From the NCBI GenBank assembly GCA_050329975.1, contig JBHJOG010000220.1, positions 1 through 6,267 of the forward strand: a stretch of DNA of 6,267 bases, given 5' to 3'. Below are positions 5,663-6,267 of the stretch, piece after piece (positions within the stretch are counted from its first letter, which is position 1; each line of letters starts with the position of its first letter). The notes below the pieces were generated by a model, which worked only from the letters and a program-made list of their open reading frames with translations, was not told the origin of the DNA and made no database searches. The translations under genes and the position numbers were made by a program. The stretch is from CALKHQ01 sp050329975 (lineage in GTDB: Bacteria; Pseudomonadota; Alphaproteobacteria; CALKHQ01).

Positions 5663-6267
5663 ATGGCCACGTTGTTCGGCAGGTCGACCAACGACATCAT
5701 CTTCGGAGACGCAGGTGACGACTACATCTACGGGCTGAGCGGCGACGACAAGCTCTTCGGCGGCCTCGGCAATGACAGGCTGTTCGGTGGCCTCGGCAAT
5801 GACCGGCTCTACGGTGGGCATGGCAACGACACGCTCTACGGCGAGGACGGGGACGACCTCCTCGACGGCGGCGGCGACAACGATCTGCTGTACGGCGGCT
5901 CCGGGCACGACACCCTCTATGGCGGTGACGGCAACGACATCCTCGAAGGCGAGGCCGGCAACGACATGCTCTGGGGCGGAGACGGGGACGACACGCTGCG
6001 CGGTGGCATCGGCAACGACAAGCTCTACGGCGAGCGTGGCAACGACTATCTCGACGGCGGCGCCGGTAACGACACCATGGACGGCGGCGACGGCGACGAC
6101 ATGATCTTCGGCGGCGACGGGGACGACGTGATCAAGGGCGGCGCGGGAAAGGACATCATCATGGCCGGTCCCGGCAACGACGGCATCAGCGGCGGCGACG
6201 GCAACGACACCATCGACGGCGGCTTTGGCAACGACATCATCCATGGCGACGCCGGCAACGACAAGAT
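5663..6267 (+). CDS. RTX calcium-binding repeat protein, 5' part (partial)
   Basis: An ATG at 5663, preceded by GGAG at 5653-5656 with a 6-nt gap, opens a frame that stays open for 201 codons to the window edge. After only MATLF, the protein is a string of RTX nonapeptides of the GGxGxDxUx type: a degenerate GRSTNDIIF, then GDAGDDYIY, GLSGDDKLF, GGLGNDRLF and so on, with no spacer. I count about 20 full units plus a cut-off one. In known RTX proteins such repeats bind Ca2+ and form a parallel beta-roll that folds after export through a type I secretion system, guided by an uncleaved C-terminal signal. No N-terminal signal peptide is present. The C-terminal end, any enzyme domain and any transporter genes lie outside the window, so adhesin, protease, lipase or S-layer-like roles cannot be told apart. 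Frame and repeat regularity make the gene itself certain; only the function is open. Confidence 0.93.
   Translation, partial: MATLFGRSTNDIIFGDAGDDYIYGLSGDDKLFGGLGNDRLFGGLGNDRLYGGHGNDTLYGEDGDDLLDGGGDNDLLYGGSGHDTLYGGDGNDILEGEAGNDMLWGGDGDDTLRGGIGNDKLYGERGNDYLDGGAGNDTMDGGDGDDMIFGGDGDDVIKGGAGKDIIMAGPGNDGISGGDGNDTIDGGFGNDIIHGDAGNDK
5678..6267 (+). repeat. In-frame 27-bp tandem repeat array (RTX nonapeptides)
   Basis: The coding DNA repeats with a 27-base period from 5678 to the window edge, each unit encoding one RTX nonapeptide. Units vary in sequence but keep the period exactly, with no insertion or deletion. The closest pair is the one from about 5759 to 5812 (GGLGNDRLF followed by GGLGNDRLY), which shares a GGCCTCGGCAATGAC core. 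Such pairs point to recent unit duplication. Confidence 0.9.

Noticed and set aside
5462..6244. Long minus-strand open frame rich in VVA/VAA repeats opposite the RTX gene
   Set aside because: It is the antisense shadow of the 27-bp RTX coding repeat. A period divisible by three keeps any frame open and makes it look like a repeat protein. The plus strand has the ribosome-binding site and the family motif.

Overview
This GC-rich window looks like a piece of an alphaproteobacterial chromosome, possibly of a Rhodospirillales-type marine or soil bacterium. That placement rests on gene order and protein character: the tail of a HolB-like protein, then a short Cys-free MetRS, TatD and a PhnP-like metallo-beta-lactamase-fold hydrolase. 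It is inference from family knowledge, not a database match. All recognised genes are on the + strand. I see no tRNA, rRNA, CRISPR array, insertion sequence or convincing T-tract terminator.

Left half (1-3417), a housekeeping cluster: the C-terminus of the DNA polymerase III delta' subunit (holB, partial), methionyl-tRNA synthetase (metG, 519 aa), a TatD-family metal-dependent DNase/hydrolase (266 aa) and a PhnP/RNase Z-like MBL-fold phosphodiesterase (276 aa). metG and tatD are 11 nt apart, and tatD and the MBL gene overlap by one base (TGATG), so these three are probably co-transcribed. A strong imperfect hairpin lies directly before the metG ribosome-binding site.

Middle (3418-5551): a small EthD-domain protein with a GTG start, then a 167-nt gap. 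The gap contains an AT-rich palindrome, very unlike its surroundings, followed by a GC-rich segment that can fold as a three-way junction. After it come a HAD-superfamily hydrolase annotated in the 'haloacid dehalogenase type II' style and mazG, the nucleoside triphosphate pyrophosphohydrolase. The HAD and mazG genes are 11 nt apart, and the mazG Shine-Dalgarno overlaps the HAD stop codon, so they form a second short operon. Its promoter may lie in the AT-rich patch.

Right end (5552-6267): a 111-nt intergenic region with an imperfect hairpin, then the 5' part of an RTX (hemolysin-type calcium-binding repeat) protein. Its nonapeptide repeats begin at about the sixth residue and run without interruption to the window edge. 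This is an accessory, probably type I-secreted, protein next to housekeeping genes. It is the most unusual coding feature here, but its C-terminus, where a secretion signal or catalytic domain would be, is outside the window.

I do not see a clear-cut new multi-gene system. The items most worth following are the repeat-only RTX start and the three structured intergenic regions.
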